This document shows, in pieces, positions 1 to 8,647 of a DNA stretch of 44,594 nt (positions are counted from its first letter, which is position 1; each line of letters begins with the position of its first letter). The stretch lies in assembly GCF_000334155.1 (NCBI RefSeq), contig NZ_ANNK01000083.1, positions 1-44,594 of the forward strand. Direction: 5' to 3'. The translations under genes and the position numbers were made by a program. The DNA comes from Halalkalibacterium ligniniphilum. Lineage in GTDB: Bacteria > Bacillota > Bacilli > Bacillales > Bacillaceae_D. The notes under the pieces were generated by a model. It worked only from the letters and a program-made list of their open reading frames with translations. It was not told where the DNA came from and ran no database searches.

Positions 1-34
1 TGTTCTGTCACACCAATGATCTCAAGGAGGAACC

Positions 35-1030
35 ATGAAATTTCTCTATTTTACTGATACCCATATACGAGGAACAACGCCGAAAAATCGTTTAGATTCC
101 TTTGTTGACACATTGAAGGATAAGCTCCATGAAATTATGGAGCTTGCCAATAAACACGAAGTCGATTTCCTACTGCATGGAGGAGATGTCTTCGACCGTC
201 CCGATTTGTCTCCAAATGTAGTTGGCCAATTTGCGCAAATTTTTCGCAAAGCAAATCGACCGATCTATGCAATTTCTGGAAATCACGATACATACGGGCA
301 TAATCCAAATACAATTACAAGAACGATGCTTGGTTTAATGGATTCCTTTGGCATTTTAACACTCATTCATCCTGATCAACCGTTACTGTTTGAAGAAAAT
401 GGGCTACGTGTACAAATTTCTGGTCAACCGTACCATTACGATATCGATCAACGTGACCCAAAACTTGATTATTATCCAAGCAATCAGCGTCGTGCAGATG
501 TACTCATTCATCTTGTGCATAGTATGCTTGTAGAAAAAGCATTGCCAGATGAGATTCCTCATACAATTATTGATCACATATGGGGGACGAGCGCTGATGT
601 CATTTTAACAGGACATTATCATGGAGGTTTTGGAATCAAAGAACGAAACGGCAAATATATTTGCAATCCTGGGGCCATTGCAAGAATTAATAATCATTGG
701 TCAGAAATAAGCCGCCAGCCTACTATCATTTTAGGAACGGTTACAAAAGAAGGTATTGAGCTTAAAGAGTATCCTTTGCAGTCGGCAAAAAAAGGGGATG
801 ATGTGCTTGATCGAAGCTTCCTTGAAAAGGCTGTTCACCAAGAGGAAAAACTTCATGCCTTTGTTCAGCAAGTGAAAGAACAGGCAGAGTTTCAATCCCT
901 GAACATGAATCAGATTATTGGAGAAATTGCAGCAATGTCAAATGTGGAGGAAAAAGTAAAGCAGGAAGCATTGCGGAGAATAACGGTGATTGAAGAGCTT
1001 TGGAAGGGGGGAGAAGATGAATACGATTAA
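35..1030 (+). CDS. SbcD/Mre11-like metallophosphoesterase (DNA repair nuclease subunit)
   Basis: A calcineurin-like phosphoesterase of 331 residues with the metal-binding motifs of the SbcD/Mre11 family in order: D8-x-H10, GGD at 49-51, GNHD at 82-85 and GHYHGG at 193-198. In this family they hold two Mn ions and cleave DNA as the nuclease subunit of a complex with an SbcC/Rad50 ATPase; that role is inferred here. The ATG at 35 follows AAGGAGG at 24-30 with good spacing. The next gene overlaps its end by 14 nt and encodes an SbcC-type N-terminal ATPase lobe, so the two are very likely partners. The C-terminal 80 residues are helical and charged, a possible ATPase-binding region. Shorter than typical SbcD (about 390-400 residues). 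Confidence 0.85.
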   Translation: MKFLYFTDTHIRGTTPKNRLDSFVDTLKDKLHEIMELANKHEVDFLLHGGDVFDRPDLSPNVVGQFAQIFRKANRPIYAISGNHDTYGHNPNTITRTMLGLMDSFGILTLIHPDQPLLFEENGLRVQISGQPYHYDIDQRDPKLDYYPSNQRRADVLIHLVHSMLVEKALPDEIPHTIIDHIWGTSADVILTGHYHGGFGIKERNGKYICNPGAIARINNHWSEISRQPTIILGTVTKEGIELKEYPLQSAKKGDDVLDRSFLEKAVHQEEKLHAFVQQVKEQAEFQSLNMNQIIGEIAAMSNVEEKVKQEALRRITVIEELWKGGEDEYD

Positions 1031-2456
1031 CACAGTACGCCTTGAGAACTTTCAGTCCCATCTTGATACGAGCATAGATTTTAGCACTGGCCTCAATGTG
1101 ATTGTCGGCCAGTCAGACAGTGGGAAAACGTCGATTTTACGTGCGATACGCTGGGTGTTGTACAATCAGCCAAGAGGAACAGATTTTATGAGAGTAGGGG
1201 CTGATTTTGTTCGGGTGACCGTTACATTTTCAAACAAAACAACCATTGTACGAGAGCGAACAGCATCAAAAAACCGCTACGTGATCAAAAAGGAGGGAGA
1301 AGATGATCTTGTTCTTGAGGGATTTGGCACAAACGTTCCAGAAGAGGTTTTACAAGCCCACGGCATGAAACCACTACGAATCGATCGTGATCATGAATTA
1401 CTTCTCCACGTCTCGCAGCAACTTGACGGTCCGTTTCTCCTAGATCAACCCGCATCTTTACGTGCAAAAGCGATTGGCCGAATAAGTGGTGCTCATTTTC
1501 TTGATATGGCGATTCGTGATACAACAAAAGATGTGGCAAAACTGAATCAACAAGCAAGGTATGAGGAAGAAGAAATCGAACGTTTAACAGAAGCACTAGT
1601 TCCTTATGAGTCGCTTGATGAACAAAAACGGCAGCTTCAAGAAATAGAAAAAAAGCTCGAAATCTTTAAGCAAATGAAAAAGCGGCAAGAGAGGCTGTCA
1701 ATGTTGGCGGACAGCTTAAATGAGAATCATCGGCAAAGAGAGAATGTCGAAATCCAAAGAATGCTTGTCTTAGACGTGGAACGGTGGCAGGAAAAGCATG
1801 AACGTCTTACGCTCTTAACAAGTCGTTATCAAACATATAGACAAAGAAAGAATCAGTTAGACGAGAATGCTCAACTGCGAAAACATCATAAGGAGTGGAT
1901 TGAAAAAACAGAGGTGTTCACAATTGTAAAACAGCGTGAGCAAGAGCTGACTGAAGCCTACAGCCGTTACAAACAATTACTTCGCCTCCAAAATCAGCTA
2001 ACAGAAGTGAGCCGAGTAGCTAGTAAAGCAACGGCGGTGCTACGAGCTACAGGCTTTGCTGATGATCGCCACGTAGAAAAAATAGAACAGCTGAGGGGAA
2101 ATGCGCAACGTTTACGGAAACTAAAGGAGCTGCAGGTTCACCGGGTGAGCCTAATGAACCAAATGGAACAAACAAAACAACTGCATAAGAAGATGAAAGA
2201 AGCTGAAAAAGAGGGAGTATCACTTACCCATTTACAAGATACCATTTCGAAATGGAATATGCTAAAGGAACGTTTTGAGCAAATAAAAATGATTGAGCAG
2301 CGACTTCATGATGGACGTAGTTTTTTAGAACATAAAAGAAAAGAATTAGTCGAGCTTGAGCACCAATACGAGCACCAGCTTTTGAATGAAGGAACATGCC
2401 CCACATGTGGTGGGGATGTGAGTAAGGAAAAGCTGCAGGCATTATTACGAAGGTAA
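1017..2456 (+). CDS. SbcC/Rad50-like N-terminal ATPase half ending in a zinc-hook CPTC
   Basis: A 479-residue protein that begins like SbcC/Rad50: an RLENFQSH strand, then Walker A GQSDSGKTS at 31-39. A charged coiled coil follows from about residue 180 to 455, and the protein ends with CPTCGGD (C461, C464) only 15 residues before the stop. CPxC at a coiled-coil tip is the zinc hook of Rad50/SbcC, where a normal protein would turn back into a second coil and a second ATPase lobe. Signature and Walker B motifs are absent; they lie in the separate gene at 2723-3388. A TTG at 990 is possible, but ATG 1017 has a strong purine-rich ribosome site (GGAAGGGGGGAG) just upstream and starts at the conserved region. 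Overlaps the nuclease gene by 14 nt. Confidence 0.82.
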   Translation: MNTINTVRLENFQSHLDTSIDFSTGLNVIVGQSDSGKTSILRAIRWVLYNQPRGTDFMRVGADFVRVTVTFSNKTTIVRERTASKNRYVIKKEGEDDLVLEGFGTNVPEEVLQAHGMKPLRIDRDHELLLHVSQQLDGPFLLDQPASLRAKAIGRISGAHFLDMAIRDTTKDVAKLNQQARYEEEEIERLTEALVPYESLDEQKRQLQEIEKKLEIFKQMKKRQERLSMLADSLNENHRQRENVEIQRMLVLDVERWQEKHERLTLLTSRYQTYRQRKNQLDENAQLRKHHKEWIEKTEVFTIVKQREQELTEAYSRYKQLLRLQNQLTEVSRVASKATAVLRATGFADDRHVEKIEQLRGNAQRLRKLKELQVHRVSLMNQMEQTKQLHKKMKEAEKEGVSLTHLQDTISKWNMLKERFEQIKMIEQRLHDGRSFLEHKRKELVELEHQYEHQLLNEGTCPTCGGDVSKEKLQALLRR

Positions 2457-2478
2457 AATATAAAAGGAGGGGTTAGAC

Positions 2479-2730
2479 ATGAAGCATGTAGAACAGGACT
2501 TGGCAGCAATAAGAAAAGCGATTGAGAAAGCGAGAGATATGAGGTACCGTGCGGAAGCGAAATTAGAAGAGCTTGAAAATCAGCACAAGCGTTTATTAGA
2601 AGATTTAGAGGAGTTAGGTGTGAAGCCTGAAGAGCTGGAAGGAGAAATCGCTCGCCTTGAACAGGAGATTGACCAAGGACTAAAAGAAACATGGAACCTT
2701 ATTCCAAAGGAACTGATGAAGGATGAATGA
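2479..2730 (+). CDS. Small coiled-coil protein between the two halves of the split SbcC-like ATPase
   Basis: An 83-residue, highly charged protein predicted to be almost entirely alpha-helical coiled coil; the heptad-like core runs from about residue 5 to 68, with a GVKPEELE turn near 47-54. No catalytic motif is visible. It has its own strong ribosome site (AAAGGAGGGG at 2463-2472) and overlaps the next gene by 8 nt (ATGAATGA). Its place between the zinc-hook half and the Walker B half suggests it supplies or bridges part of the coiled coil, or acts as a third subunit; this is inference. I do not recognise a named family. Confidence 0.7.
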   Translation: MKHVEQDLAAIRKAIEKARDMRYRAEAKLEELENQHKRLLEDLEELGVKPEELEGEIARLEQEIDQGLKETWNLIPKELMKDE

Positions 2731-3388
2731 AGATTGGTTGAGCCTTGAAGCGCTTGAGCTTAAACTTAAGCTTGCCAATGAGAAATGGCTCCGTCTTGAT
2801 GCAAATCGGCAGCTCCTGCTAACGCAACGAAACGAACGGCAGGAACAGCTTGAACGATTTCAAGAGACGAAGGATACATATGAAAAAGCACGGGTGCTAT
2901 TGCAGCAATCGGCTGAATATGCACGAGAGCAAGCGAAACAACAAATCGAAACACTCGTAACCAATGCGCTGCAATATGTGTTTGGTCCTCTATTCTTTTT
3001 TCAAATTGAGATAGAAGAGCAAGGAAACAAGCCTGTTGCAGAATTTTATGTCGTCACAGAATATGAAGGCATTCGGGTAAAAACGAAACCTCAGGATTCA
3101 CGTGGAGGAGGAGTTGTTGATATTGTTACGCTCGCATTACGAGTGGCGCTTATTGAAACGGTGCAGCCTTCGCTTTCAGGCCCGATTTTGTTAGATGAGC
3201 CTGGAAAGCATGTGTCAAATGAGTATGCCCATTATCTTTATGAGTTTTTGAAATCTCTCAGTACGATGTTTGGTCGGCAAATCTTAATGATTACTCATAA
3301 TCAACACCTCGCTGAATCTGGAGACCGTGCTTACTATGTAGAAATTCGTGATGGAATCAGTGAAATTGCCCAAATTGACAGCACTTGA
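2723..3388 (+). CDS. SbcC/Rad50-like C-terminal ATPase half (signature, Walker B, H-loop)
   Basis: A 221-residue protein with the second half of an SMC/Rad50-type ATPase. A coiled coil spans about residues 5-80; then come an ABC-like signature SRGGGVVD at 126-133, Walker B ILLDEP at 155-160 and an H-loop THNQ at 191-194. There is no Walker A, which is in the gene at 1017-2456, so a working ATPase needs both proteins. The signature reads SRGGG rather than the usual LSGGE. The start codon overlaps the end of the small coiled-coil gene and has only a weak ribosome site, so it is probably translated by coupling. The stop codon sits inside the -35 box of the rny promoter. Confidence 0.82.
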   Translation: MNEDWLSLEALELKLKLANEKWLRLDANRQLLLTQRNERQEQLERFQETKDTYEKARVLLQQSAEYAREQAKQQIETLVTNALQYVFGPLFFFQIEIEEQGNKPVAEFYVVTEYEGIRVKTKPQDSRGGGVVDIVTLALRVALIETVQPSLSGPILLDEPGKHVSNEYAHYLYEFLKSLSTMFGRQILMITHNQHLAESGDRAYYVEIRDGISEIAQIDST

Positions 3389-3413
3389 CAATTGATCTTT
3401 CCACCGATACAAT
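3385..3413 (+). promoter_or_regulatory. Sigma-A promoter of rny
   Basis: TTGACA at 3385-3390, a 17-nt spacer and TACAAT at 3408-3413 form a near-consensus sigma-A promoter. The -35 box overlaps the TGA stop of the upstream gene. The predicted transcript has a leader of about 135 nt before rny. Confidence 0.8.
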
Positions 3414-3556
3414 GAAAAAGAATGAGGCTATTTCACGTCATATTTACACTTTTTCGCTAAATATTTGTGCGATTGTTTGCACACCTTGAAAACAAAATGA
3501 AAGTATGACACGTAAGTTGGAACCAACAATTAGATAGCAAGGGGAGGTGAAAGAGT

Positions 3557-5119
3557 ATGGAAAATGTCTTGCTCATCTCCATTTTGCTTGTTGTCTCTGC
3601 AGGAAGTGCAGTTGTTGGATATCTTGTTCGAAGATCCATTGCGGAAGCGAAAATTTCCAGTGCGGAACATGCAGCGAAACAAATAGTTGAGGATGCGAAG
3701 CGGGAAGCGGAAGCGAGTAAGAAGGAAGCCATCCTGGAGGTAAAGGATGAGGTTCATAAACTTCGAACTGAAGCAGAACGCGAGGTTCGTGAACGGAGAA
3801 ATGAGATTCAAAAACAAGAGAATCGTTTGGTTCAAAAAGAAGAGATCCTTGACCGAAAGAGTGAAACCTTAGATAAAAAAGAGGAAGCTTTGGAAAAAAG
3901 GGAGGAATCTCTCACCAAAAAACAACGACAAATTGAAGAGATGGATAGCAAAGTGGAGGAAATCTTGAACAAGCAGAGAGCTGAGCTTGAGCGAATTTCT
4001 GGATTTTCTCGCGAAGAAGCACGAATGGCCATTCGTTCTGAAGTCGAACAGGAACTTGCTCATGAGACGGCCATCTTAGTGAAGGAGCGTTTTGCTCAAG
4101 CGAAAGAAGAAGCGGACAAGAAGGCACGAGAGATTTTAGCTCTAGCCATTCAGCGCTGCTCTGCTGATCATGTAACGGAAACAACGGTGTCCGTTGTGAA
4201 CCTTCCTAATGATGAAATGAAAGGGCGAATTATTGGTCGTGAAGGACGAAACATTCGGGCATTAGAGACGCTGACGGGAATTGATCTAATTATTGATGAT
4301 ACGCCTGAAGCTGTCATCCTTTCTGGTTTTGACCCGATTCGACGAGAAATCGCTCGGACAGCTCTTGAAAAGCTCGTTCAAGATGGACGAATTCATCCAG
4401 CTCGTATTGAAGAAATGGTAGATAAAGCTCGTCGTGAAGTTGATGAGTCCATTCGTGAATATGGTGAACAGGCAACCTTTGAAATGGGTGTTCACGGGCT
4501 TCATCCAGATTTAATTAAAATACTTGGGCGTCTTAAATTTAGAACAAGCTATGGACAAAATGTTCTGAAGCACTCAATGGAAGTCGCTTATTTAGCTGGT
4601 TTAATGGCCGCTGAGCTTGGTGAAGATGTGAAGCTAGCTCGCCGTGCGGGTCTGCTTCATGACATTGGAAAAGCGATTGACCATGAAGTGGAAGGTAGTC
4701 ATGTGGAAATCGGGGTTGAGCTTGCAACGAAATACAAGGAACACCAAGTTGTCATTAATTCCATTGCTTCTCACCACGGAGATACGGAAGCAACTTCTGT
4801 TCTTGCCACACTGGTTGCTGCTGCTGATGCATTATCTGCGGCTAGACCTGGTGCAAGACGTGAAACACTTGAAACGTATATCCGTCGCCTTGAGAAGCTT
4901 GAAGAAATCTCTGAATCCTTCGAAGGAGTAGAGAAGACGTATGCGATTCAAGCAGGACGAGAAGTACGGATTTTAGTCAAACCAGACATTGTTGATGACG
5001 TGCTTGCTCATAAGCTTGCTCGAGATATCACGAAGAAAATTGAAGAGGAACTCGATTATCCAGGGCACATTCGCGTGACAGTGATTCGAGAAACTCGAGC
5101 GGTCGAATATGCGAAATAA
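3557..5119 (+). CDS. rny: Ribonuclease Y
   Basis: RNase Y, the membrane-anchored endoribonuclease that starts much of mRNA decay in Bacillus. The 520-residue protein has an N-terminal transmembrane helix (about residues 4-24), a long coiled coil (about 30-190), a KH RNA-binding domain ([10 protein letters not shown] near 224) and an HD catalytic domain with LLHDIGK near residue 367. The length equals that of the B. subtilis protein. The start follows AAGGGGAGGTGA. It has its own promoter and a terminator that overlaps its stop codon, so it appears to be a single-gene unit, with ymdB next as in B. subtilis. Confidence 0.97.
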   Translation: MENVLLISILLVVSAGSAVVGYLVRRSIAEAKISSAEHAAKQIVEDAKREAEASKKEAILEVKDEVHKLRTEAEREVRERRNEIQKQENRLVQKEEILDRKSETLDKKEEALEKREESLTKKQRQIEEMDSKVEEILNKQRAELERISGFSREEARMAIRSEVEQELAHETAILVKERFAQAKEEADKKAREILALAIQRCSADHVTETTVSVVNLPNDEMKGRIIGREGRNIRALETLTGIDLIIDDTPEAVILSGFDPIRREIARTALEKLVQDGRIHPARIEEMVDKARREVDESIREYGEQATFEMGVHGLHPDLIKILGRLKFRTSYGQNVLKHSMEVAYLAGLMAAELGEDVKLARRAGLLHDIGKAIDHEVEGSHVEIGVELATKYKEHQVVINSIASHHGDTEATSVLATLVAAADALSAARPGARRETLETYIRRLEKLEEISESFEGVEKTYAIQAGREVRILVKPDIVDDVLAHKLARDITKKIEEELDYPGHIRVTVIRETRAVEYAK

Positions 5120-5147
5120 AGTGGCGAAAGCCACTTTATTTCTTTTT
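5115..5147 (+). terminator. Intrinsic terminator of rny
   Basis: An 11-bp perfect stem (AATAAAGTGGC paired with GCCACTTTATT) closed by a GAAA tetraloop and followed by TCTTTTT. The rny stop codon lies in the left arm. Confidence 0.9.
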
Positions 5148-5187
5148 ATGCCGAAATTTTTTCCCTGCTATGGCTTTAATGATTACC

Positions 5188-5216
5188 TTGTAGACGAGGA
5201 TTGGATGGACTATGAT
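5188..5216 (+). promoter_or_regulatory. Possible promoter of ymdB
   Basis: TTGTAG, 17 nt, then TATGAT, in the short gap between the rny terminator and ymdB. The -35 match is poor. A promoter is expected here because a terminator precedes the gene. Confidence 0.4.
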
Positions 5217-5264
5217 GAAATAAGTAAAATGTCTGCAAGTGAAGGATAGAAAAGGAGCAATTCA

Positions 5265-6059
5265 ATGAAAATTTTGTTTATTGGTGATGTTGTCGGTTCA
5301 CCAGGTAGAAAAATGATTCAACAATACTTAGGTAGTTTGAAGAAAAAATACAAACCTACTCTGACCGTGGTCAATGGTGAAAATGCAGCAAATGGAAAAG
5401 GCATTACAGAAAAAATTTATAAAGGATTTTTAGACGCAGGGGCACAAGCGGTAACTTTGGGCAATCATGCTTGGGATAACCGAGACATCTTTGAGTTTAT
5501 TGAAGGCGTAAATTTACTTGTGCGACCTGCAAACTTTCCTGAAGGAACACCTGGTAAGGGCTATACGATGATCAAAGTAAACGATGTTGAATTTGCAGTC
5601 ATCAATATGATGGGGCGGACTTTTTTAGCTCCAAATGATTGTCCGTTTCGTAAAATTGACCAGGTTCTAGAGGAAGTAAAAAAGCGTACTCCCTATGTAT
5701 TTGTTGACTTTCATGCAGAAGCAACGAGTGAAAAGCAAGCAATGGGTTGGCATGTAGATGGTCGAGTATCCGCAGTGGTCGGAACCCACACTCATGTTCA
5801 AACAGCAGACAATCGAGTCCTACCAAAAGGAACAGCTTATATCACCGATGTTGGGATGACAGGTCCATATGATGGAATATTAGGGGTGGAACGAGAAGCG
5901 GTCTTGAGAAAATTTTACACAAATTTACCTGTGAGGTTTGAAGTTGCTCAAGGACGGGAACAATTAAATGGAGTCATCATTGACCTCGATTCAAAAACAG
6001 GACTTGCAAAATCGATCGAGAGAATCCTTATTAATGAAGACCACCCATTCTACGAATAA
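5265..6059 (+). CDS. ymdB: YmdB-family metallophosphoesterase (2',3'-cyclic nucleotide phosphodiesterase)
   Basis: A 264-residue YmdB-family phosphoesterase. Motifs in order are GDVVGSPGR at the N terminus, NGENAANGKG near 37, LGNHAWDN near 65, DFHAEATSE near 148 and GTHTHVQTAD near 172, which ligand the binuclear metal site. In B. subtilis YmdB hydrolyses 2',3'-cyclic nucleotides and affects motility versus biofilm decisions, and it sits directly after rny as here. ATG 5265 follows AAAAGGAG. No signal peptide; cytosolic. Confidence 0.93.
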   Translation: MKILFIGDVVGSPGRKMIQQYLGSLKKKYKPTLTVVNGENAANGKGITEKIYKGFLDAGAQAVTLGNHAWDNRDIFEFIEGVNLLVRPANFPEGTPGKGYTMIKVNDVEFAVINMMGRTFLAPNDCPFRKIDQVLEEVKKRTPYVFVDFHAEATSEKQAMGWHVDGRVSAVVGTHTHVQTADNRVLPKGTAYITDVGMTGPYDGILGVEREAVLRKFYTNLPVRFEVAQGREQLNGVIIDLDSKTGLAKSIERILINEDHPFYE

Positions 6060-6094
6060 AGAAACTCAGTATTTTGAAATAATTCATTTCAGTT

Positions 6095-6123
6095 AGAGGA
6101 ATATCTATTGATTTCTTGAAATA
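6095..6123 (+). promoter_or_regulatory. Candidate sigma-H promoter of spoVS
   Basis: AGAGGAATA at 6095-6103 fits the sigma-H -35 pattern RNAGGAWWW at every position. After 11 nt, CTTGAAATA fits seven of nine positions of the -10 pattern RNNGAATWW. spoVS is known to be sigma-H dependent in B. subtilis. Confidence 0.6.
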
Positions 6124-6170
6124 TATACTATGTAGAGTGGCATTATCCATCTAATGAGGAGGTACAAGAA

Positions 6171-6431
6171 ATGGAAATATTAAAAGTTTCAGCAAAATCT
6201 ACGCCTAATTCTGTCGCTGGAGCGCTTGCTGGTGTAATTCGAGAAAGAGGAGCAGCGGAGATTCAAGCGATCGGGGCAGGTGCACTCAACCAATCAATTA
6301 AAGCGATTGCTATTGCTCGTGGCTTTGTAGCTCCTAGTGGAATTGACCTCGTGTGTATCCCTGCATTTACAGATATTGAAATAGACGGAGAAGAGCGTAC
6401 GGCGATAAAGCTAATTGTAGAGCCGCGCTAA
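6171..6431 (+). CDS. spoVS: Stage V sporulation protein S
   Basis: SpoVS, an 86-residue Alba-like fold protein, full length and highly conserved in sequence (begins MEILKVSAKSTPNSVAGALA). In B. subtilis it is needed for coat assembly and affects septation; it is thought to bind nucleic acid, but the mechanism is not established. The ribosome site is GAGGAGGT. A sigma-H-like promoter precedes it and a strong terminator follows, so it is probably monocistronic. It follows ymdB as in B. subtilis, but tdh and kbl, the next B. subtilis genes, are absent and korAB takes their place. Confidence 0.96.
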   Translation: MEILKVSAKSTPNSVAGALAGVIRERGAAEIQAIGAGALNQSIKAIAIARGFVAPSGIDLVCIPAFTDIEIDGEERTAIKLIVEPR

Positions 6432-6435
6432 TTGC

Positions 6436-6477
6436 AAAGAGGGCCTGTTCACATATGTGAATGGGTCCTTTTCTTTT
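6436..6477 (+). terminator. Intrinsic terminator of spoVS
   Basis: A long stem of about 19 bp with G-T wobbles. AAAGAGGG plus CCTGTTCACAT pairs with ATGTGAATGGG plus TCCTTTTC, and the right arm runs into a T-rich tract. Confidence 0.85.
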
Positions 6478-6904
6478 GAAGGGATACCATCGTAAAGCTT
6501 CAAGCTACAGGGGCTAGCGGAAAAAGTCCGCCTTAACTTCTCCTGCGAAATAAAAAACGTTTTCGAGTCAGAGTTTCCAACGCTCAATGTCGCTATGCGG
6601 GGTCTTACGCTTTTTTTTTTATGACGATTAACGCTCTAAATCCCTCATTTTTATTTTAAAAATTCTGATAAACAATCATCAAAATCGATCTTTTACCTTG
6701 CTTTTTCTTTTTAGTAGATTTATCATAAAAATCGTTTAGTACATAATTCTCAACAAAAACGAGGCATGCTTTTATTTTGTACTATTTCTAGTAGTTTACT
6801 CGGGAATGTGGTAAACTTTGAATAATCAACTATGAAAATAGCTGTATTAATCGATTAAATCAACAGGTTTATCGATATTATTTCACCGAAGGGGTGCGTT
6901 TTCT
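6478..6904. other. Non-coding gap between spoVS and korA, possible dispersed repeat and operator
   Basis: No credible gene on either strand. The first part (about 6490-6612) is GC-richer, contains a GCGGA-AAAAG-TCCGC hairpin and ends in a run of ten T after GGTCTTACGC; it resembles the intergenic dispersed repeats of this genome group but has no second copy in this window. Between 6791 and 6817 AGTTTAC and GTAAACT form an inverted repeat upstream of korA, a candidate operator. I could not assign a clear promoter. Confidence 0.45.
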
Positions 6905-8647
6905 ATGATCAATCAACTTTCTTGGAAAGTTGGCGGACAGCAGGGAGAGGGAATTGAAAGTACAGGGGAAATTTTTGCTACAACTCTTAATCGTTTAGGC
7001 TATTATTTATATGGCTACCGTCACTTTTCGTCACGAATTAAAGGTGGACACACAAACAATAAAATACGTGTGAGTACGAAGCCTCTGAATGCAATATCTG
7101 ATGATCTTGACATTTTGATTGCTTTTGATCAGGAAACAATCGATGTCAATGTCCATGAACTAAGAGATGGCGGGATTGTTGTGGGAGACGCAAAGTTTAA
7201 CCCAACAATTCCAGAAGATTCGAACGCTCGATTATTCGCGGTTCCGTTTACAGAAATTGCTAATGAACTTGGAACGTCATTAATGAAAAACATGGTAGCT
7301 GTAGGTGCTTCAAGTGCAATTCTTGGCTTACGTCCAGAAGCGTATCGAGAAGTGGTGGAGGAAATTTTTAGCCGTAAAGGGGCATCTGTGGTTGAAAAAA
7401 ACATGGAAGCGATACAAGCCGGCGCTGACTTTTTCAACAAAGAAGCAGGGGGACAAATTAAAGAGTTAGAGCTTGAGCCAGCGGATGGAAATAAGCGTAT
7501 GTTCATGATTGGAAACGATGCCATCGCTATGGGTGCAATTGCTGGAGGTTGCCGTTTTATGGCTGCTTACCCAATTACTCCCGCTTCTGAAATTATGGAA
7601 TATCTTATTAAGAAGCTTCCTGAGTTTGGCGGTACGGTCATTCAAACAGAAGATGAAATTGCCGCTTGTACCATGGCAATTGGAGCAAATTACGCAGGTG
7701 TTCGTTCGTTCACAGCTTCAGCAGGACCTGGTTTGTCATTGATGGCAGAATCGATTGGACTTTCTGGTATGACGGAAACACCACTTGTTATCGTTGATAC
7801 ACAGCGTGGCGGTCCAAGTACAGGCTTGCCTACTAAGCAGGAACAATCTGATTTAATGGCGATGGTGTATAGCACACATGGTGACATTCCTAAGGTGGTT
7901 ATTGCACCAAGTACGGTTGAAGAAGCATTTTACGATACAGTTGAAGCGTTTAATCTTGCAGAAGAGCTACAAGTCCCTGTGATTTTGTTAACAGATTTAG
8001 CCCTTTCGTTAGGAAAGCAAACGGTTGAACCACTCGATTATTCGAAGATTGAAATTCGCCGTGGAAAGCTAGATCTTCATGAAACGTTGCCTGAACGTGA
8101 AGACGGTGCGTACTTTAAGCGTTATGAAGTAACAGAAGACGGGGTTTCTCATCGTGTCATTCCTGGGATGAAGCAAGGGATTCACCATGTAACAGGTGTT
8201 GAACATGATGAAACAGGAAAGCCGTCTGAAAGTCCAACGAACCGGATCGCTCAAATGGACAAACGTCTTCGCAAATTAAACGGGCTTGCGAATCGTTTCA
8301 ATACCCCTGTATTTGTTAATGAAAAGCACGAAAATCCTGATTTGCTTGTTGTGGGAATTAACTCAACAAGAGGAACGATTGAAGAGGCGATGCCACGTCT
8401 TGAAGCAGATGGCATTAAGGTCAATCATGCCCAAATTCGTTTGGTGCATCCATTCCCTGCTGAGCAATTAAAGCCTTTAATGGAGCGAGCGAAAAAGGTT
8501 GTTGTTGTTGAAAATAATGCAACGGCACAGCTAGCAAGTCTTGTAAAAATGAATGTTGGCGGAGAAAAGGTTGAAAGTGTTTTAAAATATGACGGAAACC
8601 CATTTTTACCAGGTGAATTACATCAAGCATGCAAGGAGTTGGTTTAA
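6905..8647 (+). CDS. korA: 2-oxoacid:ferredoxin oxidoreductase, fused gamma-alpha subunit
   Basis: The alpha subunit of a two-subunit 2-oxoacid (probably 2-oxoglutarate):ferredoxin oxidoreductase. The 580-residue chain is a fusion: an N-terminal gamma domain (GGQQGEGIEST, then SRIKGGHTNN, residues 1 to about 185) and a pyruvate-ferredoxin-oxidoreductase-type alpha domain from about 198 (GNDAIAMGAIAGG, AAYPITPASEIME, QTEDEIAA). The enzyme oxidatively decarboxylates a 2-oxoacid to its acyl-CoA and passes electrons to ferredoxin. The start follows GAAGGGGTG. The beta subunit gene begins on the base after its stop. B. subtilis lacks this pair at this locus; from memory, other bacilli carry it before miaB. 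Substrate specificity cannot be read from the sequence. Confidence 0.9.
   Translation: MINQLSWKVGGQQGEGIESTGEIFATTLNRLGYYLYGYRHFSSRIKGGHTNNKIRVSTKPLNAISDDLDILIAFDQETIDVNVHELRDGGIVVGDAKFNPTIPEDSNARLFAVPFTEIANELGTSLMKNMVAVGASSAILGLRPEAYREVVEEIFSRKGASVVEKNMEAIQAGADFFNKEAGGQIKELELEPADGNKRMFMIGNDAIAMGAIAGGCRFMAAYPITPASEIMEYLIKKLPEFGGTVIQTEDEIAACTMAIGANYAGVRSFTASAGPGLSLMAESIGLSGMTETPLVIVDTQRGGPSTGLPTKQEQSDLMAMVYSTHGDIPKVVIAPSTVEEAFYDTVEAFNLAEELQVPVILLTDLALSLGKQTVEPLDYSKIEIRRGKLDLHETLPEREDGAYFKRYEVTEDGVSHRVIPGMKQGIHHVTGVEHDETGKPSESPTNRIAQMDKRLRKLNGLANRFNTPVFVNEKHENPDLLVVGINSTRGTIEEAMPRLEADGIKVNHAQIRLVHPFPAEQLKPLMERAKKVVVVENNATAQLASLVKMNVGGEKVESVLKYDGNPFLPGELHQACKELV

Noticed and set aside
2306-2692. 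A 128-codon minus-strand frame across the zinc-hook region of the split ATPase
   Set aside because: It is a shadow of strongly supported plus-strand genes and has no recognisable domain; the same applies to the other long antisense frames over rny, mutS, glnA and tkt.
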